Below are positions 24,745 to 34,272 of a stretch of DNA of 42,447 nt, in pieces. The position numbers were made by a program, and so were the translations under genes. Location of the stretch: contig CALHAM010000002.1 in the NCBI GenBank assembly GCA_937934275.1, positions 1-42,447 on the forward strand, written 5' to 3'. Position 1 is the first letter of the stretch. Every line of letters starts with the position of its first letter. The DNA comes from an uncultured Saprospiraceae bacterium. Its GTDB lineage: Bacteria; Bacteroidota; Bacteroidia; Chitinophagales; Saprospiraceae. The notes under the pieces were generated by a model. It was not told the DNA's origin. It was given only the letters and a program-made list of their open reading frames with translations, and ran no database searches.

Positions 24745-27700
24745 TCACATATTTCTCCGATATTGGCCTCCTACCTGAAAGAGTGCGTTGGTGATTTGCC
24801 CCAGCGAGCACACTTTGACGGCTTCCATGAGCTCGGCAAACATATTTCGGTTGCGCACAGCGGCCTGTTGCAGGCGCTGCAGAGCGGCAGGTGCCTTGTC
24901 AGCGTTGGCCTGGTGCAAGCGCCGGAGGGTTTCTATTTGGGCTTCTTTTTCCTCTGTGGTGGCGCGGATGACCTCGCCGGGTATGATGGTGGGTGAGCCT
25001 TCTTTGCTCAGGAAGGTGTTGACGCCGATGATGGGCAGTTCGCCGGTGTGTTTAAGCGTTTCGTAATAGAGGCTCTCTTCCTGGATTTTGTTGCGCTGAT
25101 ACATGGTTTCCATGGCGCCCAACACGCCGCCGCGCTCAGTGAGGCGGTCAAATTCGGCCAGAACAGCCTCTTCCACCAAGTCTGTGAGTTCCTCGATGAT
25201 GAAGGAGCCTTGCAGCGGGTTTTCGTTTTTGGCCAGGCCCAGTTCGTGATTGATGATGAGCTGAATGGCCATAGCCCGGCGCACCGATTCTTCGGTGGGT
25301 GTGGTGATGGCCTCATCGTAGGCGTTTGTATGCAGCGAGTTGCAGTTGTCGTAGATGGCGTAAAGGGCTTGTAGGGTGGTTCGGATATCGTTAAAGGCAA
25401 TTTCTTGAGCGTGTAGGCTTCGGCCTGAAGTCTGAATGTGGTATTTGAGCATTTGGCTGCGCGGGTTGGCGTTGTACTTGAAGCGCATCGCCTTGGCCCA
25501 AATCCGGCGGGCTACGCGACCAATGACTGCATACTCTGGGTCGAGGCCATTAGAGAAAAAGAACGACAGATTGGGGGCAAAATCGTTGACGTTCATCCCC
25601 CGCGAGACGTAATACTCGACAAAGGTAAAGCCATTGGACAGCGTCAGGGCCAATTGTGTGATCGGGTTGGCACCCGCCTCGGCAATATGGTAGCCCGAAA
25701 TGGAAACCGAGTAAAAATTGCGCACCTTGTTTTGAATGAAGTATTCCTGCACATCGCCCATAACGCGCAGGCTGAATTCGGTGCTGAAGATGCAGGTGTT
25801 TTGAGCTTGGTCTTCTTTCAGAATGTCGGCCTGTACAGTGCCGCGCACTGTGGAAAGGGCGTAAGCTTTAATTTTTTGATAGACTTCGGGCGGCAGCACT
25901 TCGTCGCCCGTAACGCCCAGCAATAGCAGTCCCAAGCCGTTGTGCCCTTCGGGCAATCGGGGAGCGTTGTAGCGCGGGCGGGGTAGGCCGCGGTCATCGT
26001 ATTTTTCTTTGAGCTTGGCTTCTACGAGGTGTTCCAGTCCGTGTTCGCGGATGTACTTTTCGCATTGCTGGTCAATAGCGGCGTTCATGAAGAAAGCGGC
26101 CATCGTGGCTGCTGGGCCATTGATGGTCATCGACACGGAAGTCTTAGGGTCGCATAGGTCGAAGCCCGAGTAAAGCTTCTTGGCGTCGTCTAAGCAGCAA
26201 ACCGACACGCCCGAGTTACCCACTTTCCCGTAAATGTCGGGGCGATAGTCGGGGTCTTCGCCGTAAAGCGTTACAGAGTCGAACGCCGTGCTTAGGCGCG
26301 CGGCGGGCAGGCCGAAGGAAACGTAGTGAAAGCGTTTGTTGGTGCGCTCTGGGCCGCCTTCTCCAGCGAACATGCGGGTCGGATCTTCTCCTTCGCGTTT
26401 GAAAGGAAAGACGCCAGCGGTGTAGGGAAACTCACCCGGGACATTCTCGTTTAGCCGCCAGCGCAAAATTTCGCCCCAATCTCGAAAGCGCGGAAAAGCT
26501 ACGCGCGGAATGCGCGTGCCCGACAGGCTTTTGGTGTGCGTCTTGACCTGGATTTCCTTATCGCGCACTTGGTAGGCGTAGAAGTCGGCGGCATAGCGCT
26601 CTTTTTGCACTTCATGCTTCTCCAAAATGCGCTTGCAGCGCCAGTCCAGCTGAGCCTCCAGGGCATTGTATTGCTTCTTGAGCGCTTCCAAAGCGTTTTG
26701 AGTGTTCGGGTCGTTGGCTTTGCTTTCCAATAGGTCTATGCTGCATTTTAGCCCCCACAGTTGTCGTGCTATAGCGACTTGTTGCTCCACATCGCGGTTG
26801 TATTTGCGGACCGTTTCGGCAATTTCCGATAGGTAACGCGTTCGATGGGGCGGGATGATGTACACTTTTTCCGACATTTCCTCTGGCGCCTCGAAGTGCG
26901 ACTCTAAGCCGGCGCCGCATTTTTCGTTGAGCAAATCAATGAGGCGGCGGTAGAGTTGGTTGACTCCCGGGTCGTTAAATTGGCTGGCGATGCAGCCAAT
27001 GACGGGCATAGTATCCACGGGTTGATCCCAGGCGCCGCGGTTGCGTTGCACTTGCTTGCGCACGTCGCGCAGGGCATCGAGGGCGCCGCGCTTGTCGAAC
27101 TTGTTGATGGCGATGAGGTCGGCAAAGTCCAGCATGTCGATTTTCTCCAACTGGGTAGCCGCACCGAACTCAGGCGTCATGACGTAAAGCGATAGGTCGC
27201 TGTGGTCTACAATTTCGGTGTCGCTCTGGCCGATGCCGCTGGTTTCCAGGAGAATGAGATCGTAACCAGCGGCTTTCAACACGTCTACGGCATCGTGTAC
27301 ATGGCGCGATAGGGCCAGGTTCGACTGGCGCGTGGCCAGTGAGCGCATGTAGACGTGCGGGTGGTTGATGGCGTTCATGCGGATGCGGTCGCCCAATAGG
27401 GCGCCGCCAGTCTTGCGCTTGGAGGGGTCTACCGAAAGAATACCGATGGTTTTGTCGGGAAAATCGAGCAAGAAGCGGCGCACCAGCTCATCTACTAACG
27501 AGGATTTGCCTGCACCGCCCGTACCCGTAATGCCTACCACTGGGCGATGTGGGCCATCAATCTTCAGAGCCGGCCGGACCACCTCTTCAAACACAGCAGG
27601 GTTGTTTTCGGCCACCGAAATAAGGCGCGCAACAGCACCCGGATCGCGCTTGCTCAAACGCTGTAATTCACCGTTTAGCTGGTTGCCCACCGGGAAGTCG

Positions 27701-28128
27701 CACTTCTGCAACACGTCGTTGATCATGCCCTGCAGCCCCATGGCACGCCCATCGTCGGGGTGGTAAATACGCGCAATACCATACGCGTGCAATTCCTCTA
27801 TTTCGGAGGGTAAGATAGTACCACCACCGCCACCGAAAATTTTGATATGTCCAGCGCCGCGCTCGCGCAACAGGTCGTACATGTATTTGAAAAACTCCAT
27901 ATGCCCGCCCTGATAACTGGTAACGGCAATACCCTGCACGTCCTCCTGAATGGCGCAGTCTACAATCTCTTGTACAGAGCGATTATGCCCCAAGTGGATG
28001 ATCTCAGCGCCACTCGCCTGCATGATGCGGCGCATAATGTTGATGGCTGCATCGTGACCATCGAATAAGCTGGCGGCGGTTACGATGCGGATCTTATTTT
28101 TCGGCTGGTAAATGACTGGATTTTTCAT
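24745..28128 (-). CDS. icmF: Fused isobutyryl-CoA mutase IcmF (B12, G-protein chaperone and mutase domains)
   Basis: IcmF interconverts isobutyryl-CoA and n-butyryl-CoA with adenosylcobalamin. Over 1127 residues the order is a B12-binding domain (about 10-140, DGHDAA with His25, SYQGGH loop), a MeaB-like GTPase (Walker [10 protein letters not shown] at about 202-210, NKFD later), and a linker. The substrate-binding mutase barrel begins near 550. The segment [11 protein letters not shown] with Phe616 is the IcmF form; methylmalonyl-CoA mutase has Tyr-type residues there. The GTPase loads and protects the cofactor. A TACCTTTG box 28 bases upstream supports ATG 28128 over the frame's earlier start at 28149. 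It stands alone, probably in valine or short-chain acyl metabolism. Confidence 0.93.
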   Translation of the reverse strand: MKNPVIYQPKNKIRIVTAASLFDGHDAAINIMRRIMQASGAEIIHLGHNRSVQEIVDCAIQEDVQGIAVTSYQGGHMEFFKYMYDLLRERGAGHIKIFGGGGGTILPSEIEELHAYGIARIYHPDDGRAMGLQGMINDVLQKCDFPVGNQLNGELQRLSKRDPGAVARLISVAENNPAVFEEVVRPALKIDGPHRPVVGITGTGGAGKSSLVDELVRRFLLDFPDKTIGILSVDPSKRKTGGALLGDRIRMNAINHPHVYMRSLATRQSNLALSRHVHDAVDVLKAAGYDLILLETSGIGQSDTEIVDHSDLSLYVMTPEFGAATQLEKIDMLDFADLIAINKFDKRGALDALRDVRKQVQRNRGAWDQPVDTMPVIGCIASQFNDPGVNQLYRRLIDLLNEKCGAGLESHFEAPEEMSEKVYIIPPHRTRYLSEIAETVRKYNRDVEQQVAIARQLWGLKCSIDLLESKANDPNTQNALEALKKQYNALEAQLDWRCKRILEKHEVQKERYAADFYAYQVRDKEIQVKTHTKSLSGTRIPRVAFPRFRDWGEILRWRLNENVPGEFPYTAGVFPFKREGEDPTRMFAGEGGPERTNKRFHYVSFGLPAARLSTAFDSVTLYGEDPDYRPDIYGKVGNSGVSVCCLDDAKKLYSGFDLCDPKTSVSMTINGPAATMAAFFMNAAIDQQCEKYIREHGLEHLVEAKLKEKYDDRGLPRPRYNAPRLPEGHNGLGLLLLGVTGDEVLPPEVYQKIKAYALSTVRGTVQADILKEDQAQNTCIFSTEFSLRVMGDVQEYFIQNKVRNFYSVSISGYHIAEAGANPITQLALTLSNGFTFVEYYVSRGMNVNDFAPNLSFFFSNGLDPEYAVIGRVARRIWAKAMRFKYNANPRSQMLKYHIQTSGRSLHAQEIAFNDIRTTLQALYAIYDNCNSLHTNAYDEAITTPTEESVRRAMAIQLIINHELGLAKNENPLQGSFIIEELTDLVEEAVLAEFDRLTERGGVLGAMETMYQRNKIQEESLYYETLKHTGELPIIGVNTFLSKEGSPTIIPGEVIRATTEEKEAQIETLRRLHQANADKAPAALQRLQQAAVRNRNMFAELMEAVKVCSLGQITNALFQVGGQYRRNM

Positions 28129-28156
28129 CGCGCAAAAACAACAAGACAAAGCACAA

Positions 28157-28184
28157 CAAAGGTATGGACTTCGCCCGCTACCAA
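28157..28184 (-). promoter_or_regulatory. Promoter of icmF
   Basis: On the minus strand TTG (28184-28182) precedes, after 17 bases, an exact TACCTTTG (28164-28157). Transcription would start near 28150, about 22 bases before the ATG. Confidence 0.6.
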
Positions 28185-28391
28185 CGAGCCTAACTAAGAG
28201 GCAAAGTGCCCTTGTACGTGGATGTCAATGCATTGAGCAAAGGCCTCAAAGTCTGAGCAAAACGAGAAGGGCGCCCTGAGGTAACAGCAACATTCTTTTT
28301 TTTCGACTGTGAGAAAACTACCGCTGTGCAACGCTTTTTCGGCCAACTTTGATGCTGCCTGCTCCTCTACTAACGCATAATGTCGAGTGTG

Positions 28392-28399
28392 TAGATTTG
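28392..28399 (+). promoter_or_regulatory. -7-like box immediately before the GMC oxidoreductase start
   Basis: TAGATTTG matches TAnnTTTG and ends 7 bases before the ATG at 28406. If used, the transcript would be nearly leaderless. No -33 TTTG at the right distance is seen, so this may be chance. Confidence 0.3.
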
Positions 28400-28405
28400 C
28401 ACGGT

Positions 28406-30013
28406 ATGGACTACGACTACATCATCATTGGCAGCGGTTTTGGCGGCTCGGTCAGTGCGCTGCGTTTGGCCGAAAAAGGCTATCGAGTATTAGTAATTGA
28501 AAAGGGGAAATGGTACTGCGCTGAGGATTTTCCGCGCACCAACTGGCAGATGTCGCGCTGGCTTTGGGTGCCTATGCTCCGCTGGTTTGGCATCATGAAG
28601 ATTACTATTTTCCGGCACGTGGGCTTCATCTCGGGCACCGGCGTAGGTGGAGGCTCGCTGGTATACGCCAACACGCTGCCTATTCCAAAGCCGGCTTTTT
28701 TCCAGTCGGGCAACTGGAAAGGGCTGGCCGACTGGGAGGTAGAACTGGCTCCACATTACGAAACTGCCCGTCGCATGTTGGGAGCAGCGCCCAACCCTCA
28801 ATTCTTCGACAACGATCGGGCGCTGAAGCAACTGGCTGAAGAGATCGGGCAGCGCGAGCAGCTCAAGCCCACTGACGTATCGGTCTATTTTGGCCCCCCT
28901 GGTCAAAGGGTGCCTGACCCCTACTTTGGCGGTCAGGGGCCAGAGCGCAGCGGCTGCCTCTTTTGCGGCAGCTGCATGACCGGTTGCCGACACCACGCTA
29001 AAAACACCCTGGATAAAAACTACCTGTATTTAGCCCAAAAACACGGCGCCCAAATATTGGCCGAGCACGAGGTAGTAGACGTTCGGCCCTTGGGCGCAGC
29101 CGATGGAAGCGAGGGTTACGAAGTCATTTTCAAGCCCTCGACGCGCTTATTTGGGCGCAAAAGACGCCTAACTACCCGCGGTGTAGTGTTTGCAGGTGGT
29201 GTGCTAGGCACTGTGGGTTTGCTGTTGCGGCTCAAGCGCCGATCCTTACCGCGCCTATCGGATCGCGTGGGCTGCGACGTACGCACCAACAACGAAAGCC
29301 TCATCATGGTCACGCAATTGGAGGGCAACGCTGACCTGTCGCGCGGGGTGGCTATCGGCGCCATCCTCCATACCGACGAGCACAGCCATTTAGAAGTGTG
29401 TCGCTACGGATCCGGCTCAGGTGCTTGGCGACTGTCGGTGCTACCTTACGTAACCGGCCCTAATGCCTTTGTAAGGCTCGGCCGTATCGTTGCTGAAATA
29501 GCGCGGCACCCTCGCACCTGGTGGAAATACCTGCGCGTGCGAGATTGGGCCAAGAAGACCACTGTGCTGCTTTTTATGCAGACTTTAGACAGCACCGTAA
29601 CCTTCCGGCGCAGCCGATGGGGCGGTATGCGTACGGAGGTGGTAGGTCAACAAAAACCCACGGCCTTCATCCCGCGCGCCACCGAGTTAGCCCAGCGCAT
29701 GGAGCGCATCCTCAACGGAAAGGCCACGGCTTTCTTTCTCACTCCTTTAGCCGGAATCCCAGGCACGGCCCACATCTTGGGCGGTGCCGTCATGGGCGAT
29801 TCGCCCCGGACCGGTGTCATCGATCGCGAAAATCGCGTCTTTGGTTACTCCAACATGTACGTCTGCGACGGCGCGGCCGTTTCGGCCAACCCGGGCGTCA
29901 ACCCCTCGCTGACCATCACGGCCATTGCCGAACGGGCCATGAGCCGCATACCCCCCAAAGAGGCCTGTTCAAACATTGCCCAGACTCCTCTTAACGCTAC
30001 GGGCGCCTCTTAA
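28406..30013 (+). CDS. GMC-family FAD oxidoreductase (cholesterol-oxidase-like) with four-Cys motif
   Basis: The 535-residue protein opens with the FAD-binding fold (IIIGSGFGGS, Gly9-Gly14; VLVIEKGKWY). It ends with the family's closing segments (GTAHILGGAVMGDS, CDGAAVSANPGVNPSLTITA). In between lies GCLFCGSCMTGCRHHAKNTL, four cysteines spaced CX2CX2CX3C. This belongs to the cholesterol-oxidase-like branch of GMC enzymes, which oxidise alcohols such as sterols; the true substrate here is unknown. ATG at 28406 places the FAD motif at the N-terminus; the frame's 28349 start adds 19 residues unlike the family. Confidence 0.87.
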   Translation: MDYDYIIIGSGFGGSVSALRLAEKGYRVLVIEKGKWYCAEDFPRTNWQMSRWLWVPMLRWFGIMKITIFRHVGFISGTGVGGGSLVYANTLPIPKPAFFQSGNWKGLADWEVELAPHYETARRMLGAAPNPQFFDNDRALKQLAEEIGQREQLKPTDVSVYFGPPGQRVPDPYFGGQGPERSGCLFCGSCMTGCRHHAKNTLDKNYLYLAQKHGAQILAEHEVVDVRPLGAADGSEGYEVIFKPSTRLFGRKRRLTTRGVVFAGGVLGTVGLLLRLKRRSLPRLSDRVGCDVRTNNESLIMVTQLEGNADLSRGVAIGAILHTDEHSHLEVCRYGSGSGAWRLSVLPYVTGPNAFVRLGRIVAEIARHPRTWWKYLRVRDWAKKTTVLLFMQTLDSTVTFRRSRWGGMRTEVVGQQKPTAFIPRATELAQRMERILNGKATAFFLTPLAGIPGTAHILGGAVMGDSPRTGVIDRENRVFGYSNMYVCDGAAVSANPGVNPSLTITAIAERAMSRIPPKEACSNIAQTPLNATGAS

Positions 30014-30124
30014 AGCTGCCACTACACACGGGTGGCGCCACGTCAAACCTGCAACACTACAGAGGTCAACCACTTGAGAAACAAACCTCACTTAGATGGA
30101 AAATGCCGCCTTGCCAAACGAGCA

Positions 30125-30156
30125 TTTGGCCGCCCTGCAAAGCCCTTCTACCTTTG
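30125..30156 (+). promoter_or_regulatory. Strong Bacteroidota-type promoter of ftcD
   Basis: TTTG at 30125-30128 and TACCTTTG at 30149-30156 are 20 bases apart, both exact. The ATG at 30212 follows after a leader of about 50 bases. A 6-bp inverted repeat (AAATGC at 30101-30106, GCATTT at 30122-30127) overlaps the -33 box and could be an operator. Confidence 0.75.
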
Positions 30157-30211
30157 CCCCCGGGTGGCTGGCGCTTTGCTCAAGAGCAAGCGCTAAAACC
30201 GAGCCATTGCA

Positions 30212-31903
30212 ATGCAGCAAATGAAGCAGCTCCTTGAATGCGTTCCAAACTTTTCGGAAGGGCGCGATAAGAACGTCATCCGTCAAATTACGGATGCGAT
30301 CGAAAGTGTAGAGGGCATTCGCCTCTTAGACGTAGACCCTGGTCGAGCAACCCACCGCACGGTAGTAACCTTTGTGGGCGAGCCGCCCGCCGTAGTTGAG
30401 GCGGCTTTTCGGGCCATTCAGAAGGCCTGCGAACTGATCGACATGCGCCAACACGCCGGCGAACACCCGCGCATGGGGGCCACGGATGTGTGCCCGTTAG
30501 TACCCGTCAGCAACATAACACTGGAAGAAGCCGCCGAATGGGCGCGTCGCCTAGCAGAGCGCGTTGGGCGCGAGCTCGACCTACCCGTTTATCTTTACGA
30601 GGCCGCTGCCAGCCGACCCGAACGCAAGAACCTGGCCCACATTCGCGCCGGTGAATACGAAGGCTTGCCCGAAAAATTAGCCCACCCCGAGTGGAGACCC
30701 GACTTTGGACCTGCGCGCTTCAACCCGAAAAGCGGAGCTACCGTCATCGGCGCACGGGACTTTCTCATCGCCTACAACGTCAACCTGAACACCACCTCTA
30801 CACGCCGCGCCAATGCTGTAGCCTTTGACGTGCGCGAGGCCGGGCGCGTAGTAAAAGACCCCGCTACGGGCAAACCCATGCGCGACGAACACGGCGAACC
30901 CCTGCGCCAGCCCGGCATGCTTAAAGGCGTTAAGGCCATTGGCTGGTACATCGAAGAGTATGGCATCGCTCAGGTTTCGATGAACATCACCGATTTGCAG
31001 GCCACACCGCTACACCTCGCCTTCGAAGCTTGCTGCCAAAGCGCCGAGCGCCGTGGTTTGCGCGTTACTGGCTCGGAGTTGGTGGGTATGGTTCCGCTGC
31101 GCGTGCTGCTCGACGCCGGGCGCTATTTCTTGAAAAAACAACAGCGCAGCACCGGCGTCAGCGAAGAGGAGCTGGTGAAAATCGCCGTTAAATCTCTGGG
31201 CCTGAGTGAGCTGGCGCCTTTCGACCCTAAGAAAAAGATCATCGAATACAGCCTTGCCGACGACGGCGCCAAACGACTCATCCACCAGGACCTGCGCGCC
31301 TTTGCCAACCTGACGGCCTCCGAAAGCCCTGCTCCAGGCGGCGGTTCGGTAAGCGCTTATGTGGGGGCTTTGGGCGCTTCGCTGGCGGCTATGGTGGCCA
31401 ACTTAAGCGCGCACAAACGCGGCTGGGACGACCGCTGGGAAACCTTCTCCGAAGCTGCCGAAACGGGCCAGCGCCTCAAGGAAGCGCTGCTGAACGCCGT
31501 AGACGAGGATACCGATGCTTTCAACGCCATCCTAACGGCCCTGAGCCTGCCCAAAGGAACCGAAGCCGAAAAAGAGCAGCGCAACGCCGCCATCGAGGCC
31601 GCTACGCGCCAAGCCATAGAGGTTCCGCTAAAGGTGGTTCGCACTGCGCTAGCATGTTTTGCCCTCATTCGCCAAATGGTGGAGCAGGGCAACCCCAACT
31701 CCGTTACGGATGCTGGCGTGGGCGCCCTGTGCGCACGTGCTGCCGTATGCGGGGCAGCCTTCAACGTGCTGATCAATGCGAGCAGCCTGGAAGATCGCAC
31801 CTTTGCCCAAGCCGCTGCCGACGAGGCCAACCGCGCTATGGCGGAAGCCCATCAATGGGAGCAACAGATCACTGCGCTTGTGCGCCAAAAGATGGGTATT
31901 TGA
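30212..31903 (+). CDS. ftcD: Bifunctional glutamate formimidoyltransferase / formimidoyl-THF cyclodeaminase
   Basis: The protein moves a formimino group from N-formimino-glutamate to tetrahydrofolate and then releases ammonia to give methenyl-THF, at the end of histidine breakdown. The first ~340 residues are the transferase (start LLECVPNFSEG; catalytic His85 in HAGEHPRMGATDVCP). The rest is the cyclodeaminase (ESPAPGGGSVSAYVGALGA near 371-389). With 563 residues it is the fused form. A strong promoter lies upstream and murA follows after 76 bases. No other histidine-degradation gene is in the window. ATG at 30221 (residue 4) is an equally possible start. Confidence 0.94.
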   Translation: MQQMKQLLECVPNFSEGRDKNVIRQITDAIESVEGIRLLDVDPGRATHRTVVTFVGEPPAVVEAAFRAIQKACELIDMRQHAGEHPRMGATDVCPLVPVSNITLEEAAEWARRLAERVGRELDLPVYLYEAAASRPERKNLAHIRAGEYEGLPEKLAHPEWRPDFGPARFNPKSGATVIGARDFLIAYNVNLNTTSTRRANAVAFDVREAGRVVKDPATGKPMRDEHGEPLRQPGMLKGVKAIGWYIEEYGIAQVSMNITDLQATPLHLAFEACCQSAERRGLRVTGSELVGMVPLRVLLDAGRYFLKKQQRSTGVSEEELVKIAVKSLGLSELAPFDPKKKIIEYSLADDGAKRLIHQDLRAFANLTASESPAPGGGSVSAYVGALGASLAAMVANLSAHKRGWDDRWETFSEAAETGQRLKEALLNAVDEDTDAFNAILTALSLPKGTEAEKEQRNAAIEAATRQAIEVPLKVVRTALACFALIRQMVEQGNPNSVTDAGVGALCARAAVCGAAFNVLINASSLEDRTFAQAAADEANRAMAEAHQWEQQITALVRQKMGI

Positions 31904-31979
31904 AGCCCTTTAGCGCGCTTTGCCTATTGCCTCACACGAAAAATTGCCTTTTTCATCCCTTAAACCTCAGTCTTTTACC

Positions 31980-33296
31980 ATGTACTCCGACACTTTCGAA
32001 GTTATTGGGGGGGCGCCCTTATGCGGCGAACTGCACCCACAAGGAGCCAAAAACGAGGCGCTCCAAGTCATCAGTGCAGTTTTGCTGACCGACGACGCAG
32101 TAACGCTTTCGAACATTCCGGATATTTTAGACGTGCGTAAGCTCATCGATCTGCTACAGGGTTTTGGTGTGAGTGTAGAGCAGTTGGCACCCGACACCTA
32201 TCGCTTTTGCGCTGGCACAATTGACCTGGCTTACCTGCGCTCGAACGCGTTTATGAAGGACGCCCAGCAGCTGCGCGGCTCAGTGATGCTCATTGGCCCA
32301 CTGTTGGCTCGCTTTGGGCGAGCGGCTTTGCCCAAGCCGGGGGGCGACAAGATCGGGCGCCGCCGCTTGGACGCGCACTTTCACGGTTTTGAGCAATTAG
32401 GTGCGCAGTTCAAATACGACGATGAGCACGACATCTACTACGTCCAACAGCCCCCTGGCGGCCTGCGCGGAGCCTATATCCACATGGACGAAATCTCCGT
32501 AACGGGCACGGCCAACGTCGTCATGGCCGCCGTGTTGGCCCAAGGGCAGACGACGATCTACAACGCCGCTTGCGAGCCTTACGTGCAGCAACTGTGCCGC
32601 ATGCTGGTGGCTATGGGAGCGCGCATTGAAGGCATTGGCTCCAACCTGCTGCGCATCGAAGGGGTAGAGCGCTTGCACGGCACCGAGCATCGCTGCTTGC
32701 CCGATATGATCGAGGTGGGCAGCTTCATCGGCCTAGCTGCTATGACGGCTTCCGACATTACCATCCGCAACGCAGGTGTAGAGCATCTGGGCATCATTCC
32801 GCGCACGTTCGAGCGATTGGGTATCGCCATCGAGCGCCAAGGCGATGACCTGCGCATCCCGCCGCAGACGCACTACGAAATCAGCACGTTTATGGACGGC
32901 TCTATCCTGACGGTTTACGACGCGCCCTGGCCGGGCTTTACGCCCGACCTAATGTCTATTGTGCTGGTCGTGGCTACCCAGGCACGCGGCAGCGTGCTCG
33001 TTCATCAAAAAATGTTCGAAAGCCGCCTGTTTTTTGTGGATAAACTCATCGACATGGGCGCTCAAATCATCCTTTGCGACCCTCACCGCGCCACCGTCAT
33101 CGGCCTAGACCGCCGCTCGCAATTGCGCGGCATCGAGATGACTTCGCCCGACATACGGGCAGGGCAGGCGTTGCTCATCGCAGCCCTCTCGGCTAAAGGG
33201 CGCAGCCTCATCCACAACGTCCACCAAATCGACCGCGGCTATCAGCGCATTGACGAGCGCCTTAACGCCATTGGCGCGCGCATACACCGCACTTAA
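31980..33296 (+). CDS. murA: UDP-N-acetylglucosamine 1-carboxyvinyltransferase MurA (Asp variant)
   Basis: MurA adds enolpyruvate to UDP-GlcNAc, the first committed step of peptidoglycan synthesis. The 438-residue protein shows Lys24-Asn25 (PQGAKNEAL) and the active-site loop PGGDKIGRRRLDAHF. In that loop the position of the usual catalytic Cys is Asp123. This Asp form is known from mycobacteria and chlamydiae, where it prevents fosfomycin binding, and I recall it in many Bacteroidota. ATG at 31980 starts directly at the family's first strand. The small DUF2905 gene follows by 13 bases. Confidence 0.95.
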   Translation: MYSDTFEVIGGAPLCGELHPQGAKNEALQVISAVLLTDDAVTLSNIPDILDVRKLIDLLQGFGVSVEQLAPDTYRFCAGTIDLAYLRSNAFMKDAQQLRGSVMLIGPLLARFGRAALPKPGGDKIGRRRLDAHFHGFEQLGAQFKYDDEHDIYYVQQPPGGLRGAYIHMDEISVTGTANVVMAAVLAQGQTTIYNAACEPYVQQLCRMLVAMGARIEGIGSNLLRIEGVERLHGTEHRCLPDMIEVGSFIGLAAMTASDITIRNAGVEHLGIIPRTFERLGIAIERQGDDLRIPPQTHYEISTFMDGSILTVYDAPWPGFTPDLMSIVLVVATQARGSVLVHQKMFESRLFFVDKLIDMGAQIILCDPHRATVIGLDRRSQLRGIEMTSPDIRAGQALLIAALSAKGRSLIHNVHQIDRGYQRIDERLNAIGARIHRT

Positions 33297-33309
33297 CTTA
33301 TTGCAGCAT

Positions 33310-33549
33310 ATGGACACGCCAACTCTCTCTTGGCCCAAGATCCTTATAGGCCTTGGCCTAGTGTTCATCGCACTGGGCCTACTGGCTTGGGCCTTGCAAG
33401 GCCGCCTGAACTGGATAGGGCGCTTGCCGGGCGATATCGCCATTGAGCGCGAAAACTTTCGCTTTTACTTTCCCATCACCACCATGCTGCTTTTGAGCCT
33501 GCTCGTTAGCCTGTTGCTGCGGCTGGTGCGCTGGCTGTGGCCTCAGTGA
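33310..33549 (+). CDS. DUF2905-like small membrane protein
   Basis: The 79-residue protein has two membrane helices (about 9-29 and 54-75) separated by a GRLPGDIAIERENFRFYFPI segment typical of the DUF2905 family. Function is unknown. It lies 13 bases behind murA and is probably co-transcribed with it. Confidence 0.85.
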   Translation: MDTPTLSWPKILIGLGLVFIALGLLAWALQGRLNWIGRLPGDIAIERENFRFYFPITTMLLLSLLVSLLLRLVRWLWPQ

Positions 33550-33717
33550 AGCAAGGCCGTTTTTTACGGTAAAACACCCGAAGTTTCGAAGTCCCTTTGC
33601 AGCCTAGCGCCTCCGGCAAACGCCAATAGCCGCAAGGATTTACCGAAAAAACTTATTGTGGTTCTGGCTCTACGCCGATAATCGCTCTCAAGCAGCCATA
33701 AAACGACAAGCGAACTT

Positions 33718-34263
33718 ATGCCTTTCTACCCAACACCTATTCCGGACCTTTGGATCTTTGAGCCGACGGTATTTGCCGACGAGCGCGGCTACTTTTACGA
33801 AAGCTACAACCGCCGCACTTGGCTGGAAGTGGGCGTGCAGGCTGACTTTGTGCAGATCAACCAAGCGAGAAGCCGCCGGGGCGTACTGCGCGGGCTGCAT
33901 TATCAAGTGGGCGAAATGGCGCAGGCCAAACTAGTGCGCGTGGTAGAGGGCGAGGTACTCGATGTGGCGGTAGACTTGCGCGAAGGCTCTCCCACCTACA
34001 GCCAGTGGTTTAGCATTCGCCTAAGCGCTCAAAACAAACGGCAGCTGTACGTCCCTCGAGGCTTCGCCCACGGATACGCCGTGCTGAGCGAAACGGCGGA
34101 ATTTCTCTACTTGTGCGACAACTACTACTCGCGCGAACACGAGGGCGGCATCCGATACGACGACCCTACGCTCGCCATTGATTGGGCCTGCGACCTAAGC
34201 ACCGTCGTCGTATCGGAGAAGGACCGAGCACTGCCGCCTTTTGGCGCGCATCGCCGCCCCTGA
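33718..34263 (+). CDS. rfbC: dTDP-4-dehydrorhamnose 3,5-epimerase
   Basis: The enzyme epimerises C3 and C5 of dTDP-4-keto-6-deoxyglucose on the way to dTDP-L-rhamnose, a building block of surface polysaccharide. The 181-residue cupin-like protein has FVQINQARSRRGVLRGLHYQ with catalytic His61, a conserved Lys71, and the VPRGFAHGY and YSREHEGGIRYDDP segments. Length is normal. No other rhamnose-pathway gene is in the window, so it is an isolated copy. Confidence 0.93.
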   Translation: MPFYPTPIPDLWIFEPTVFADERGYFYESYNRRTWLEVGVQADFVQINQARSRRGVLRGLHYQVGEMAQAKLVRVVEGEVLDVAVDLREGSPTYSQWFSIRLSAQNKRQLYVPRGFAHGYAVLSETAEFLYLCDNYYSREHEGGIRYDDPTLAIDWACDLSTVVVSEKDRALPPFGAHRRP

Positions 34264-34272
34264 AGCTCGACT

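Noticed and set aside
28128-28149. Upstream start for icmF giving seven extra residues
   Set aside because: It would sit almost on the transcription start expected from the -7 box, and the IcmF family begins with the MKNP-type segment.
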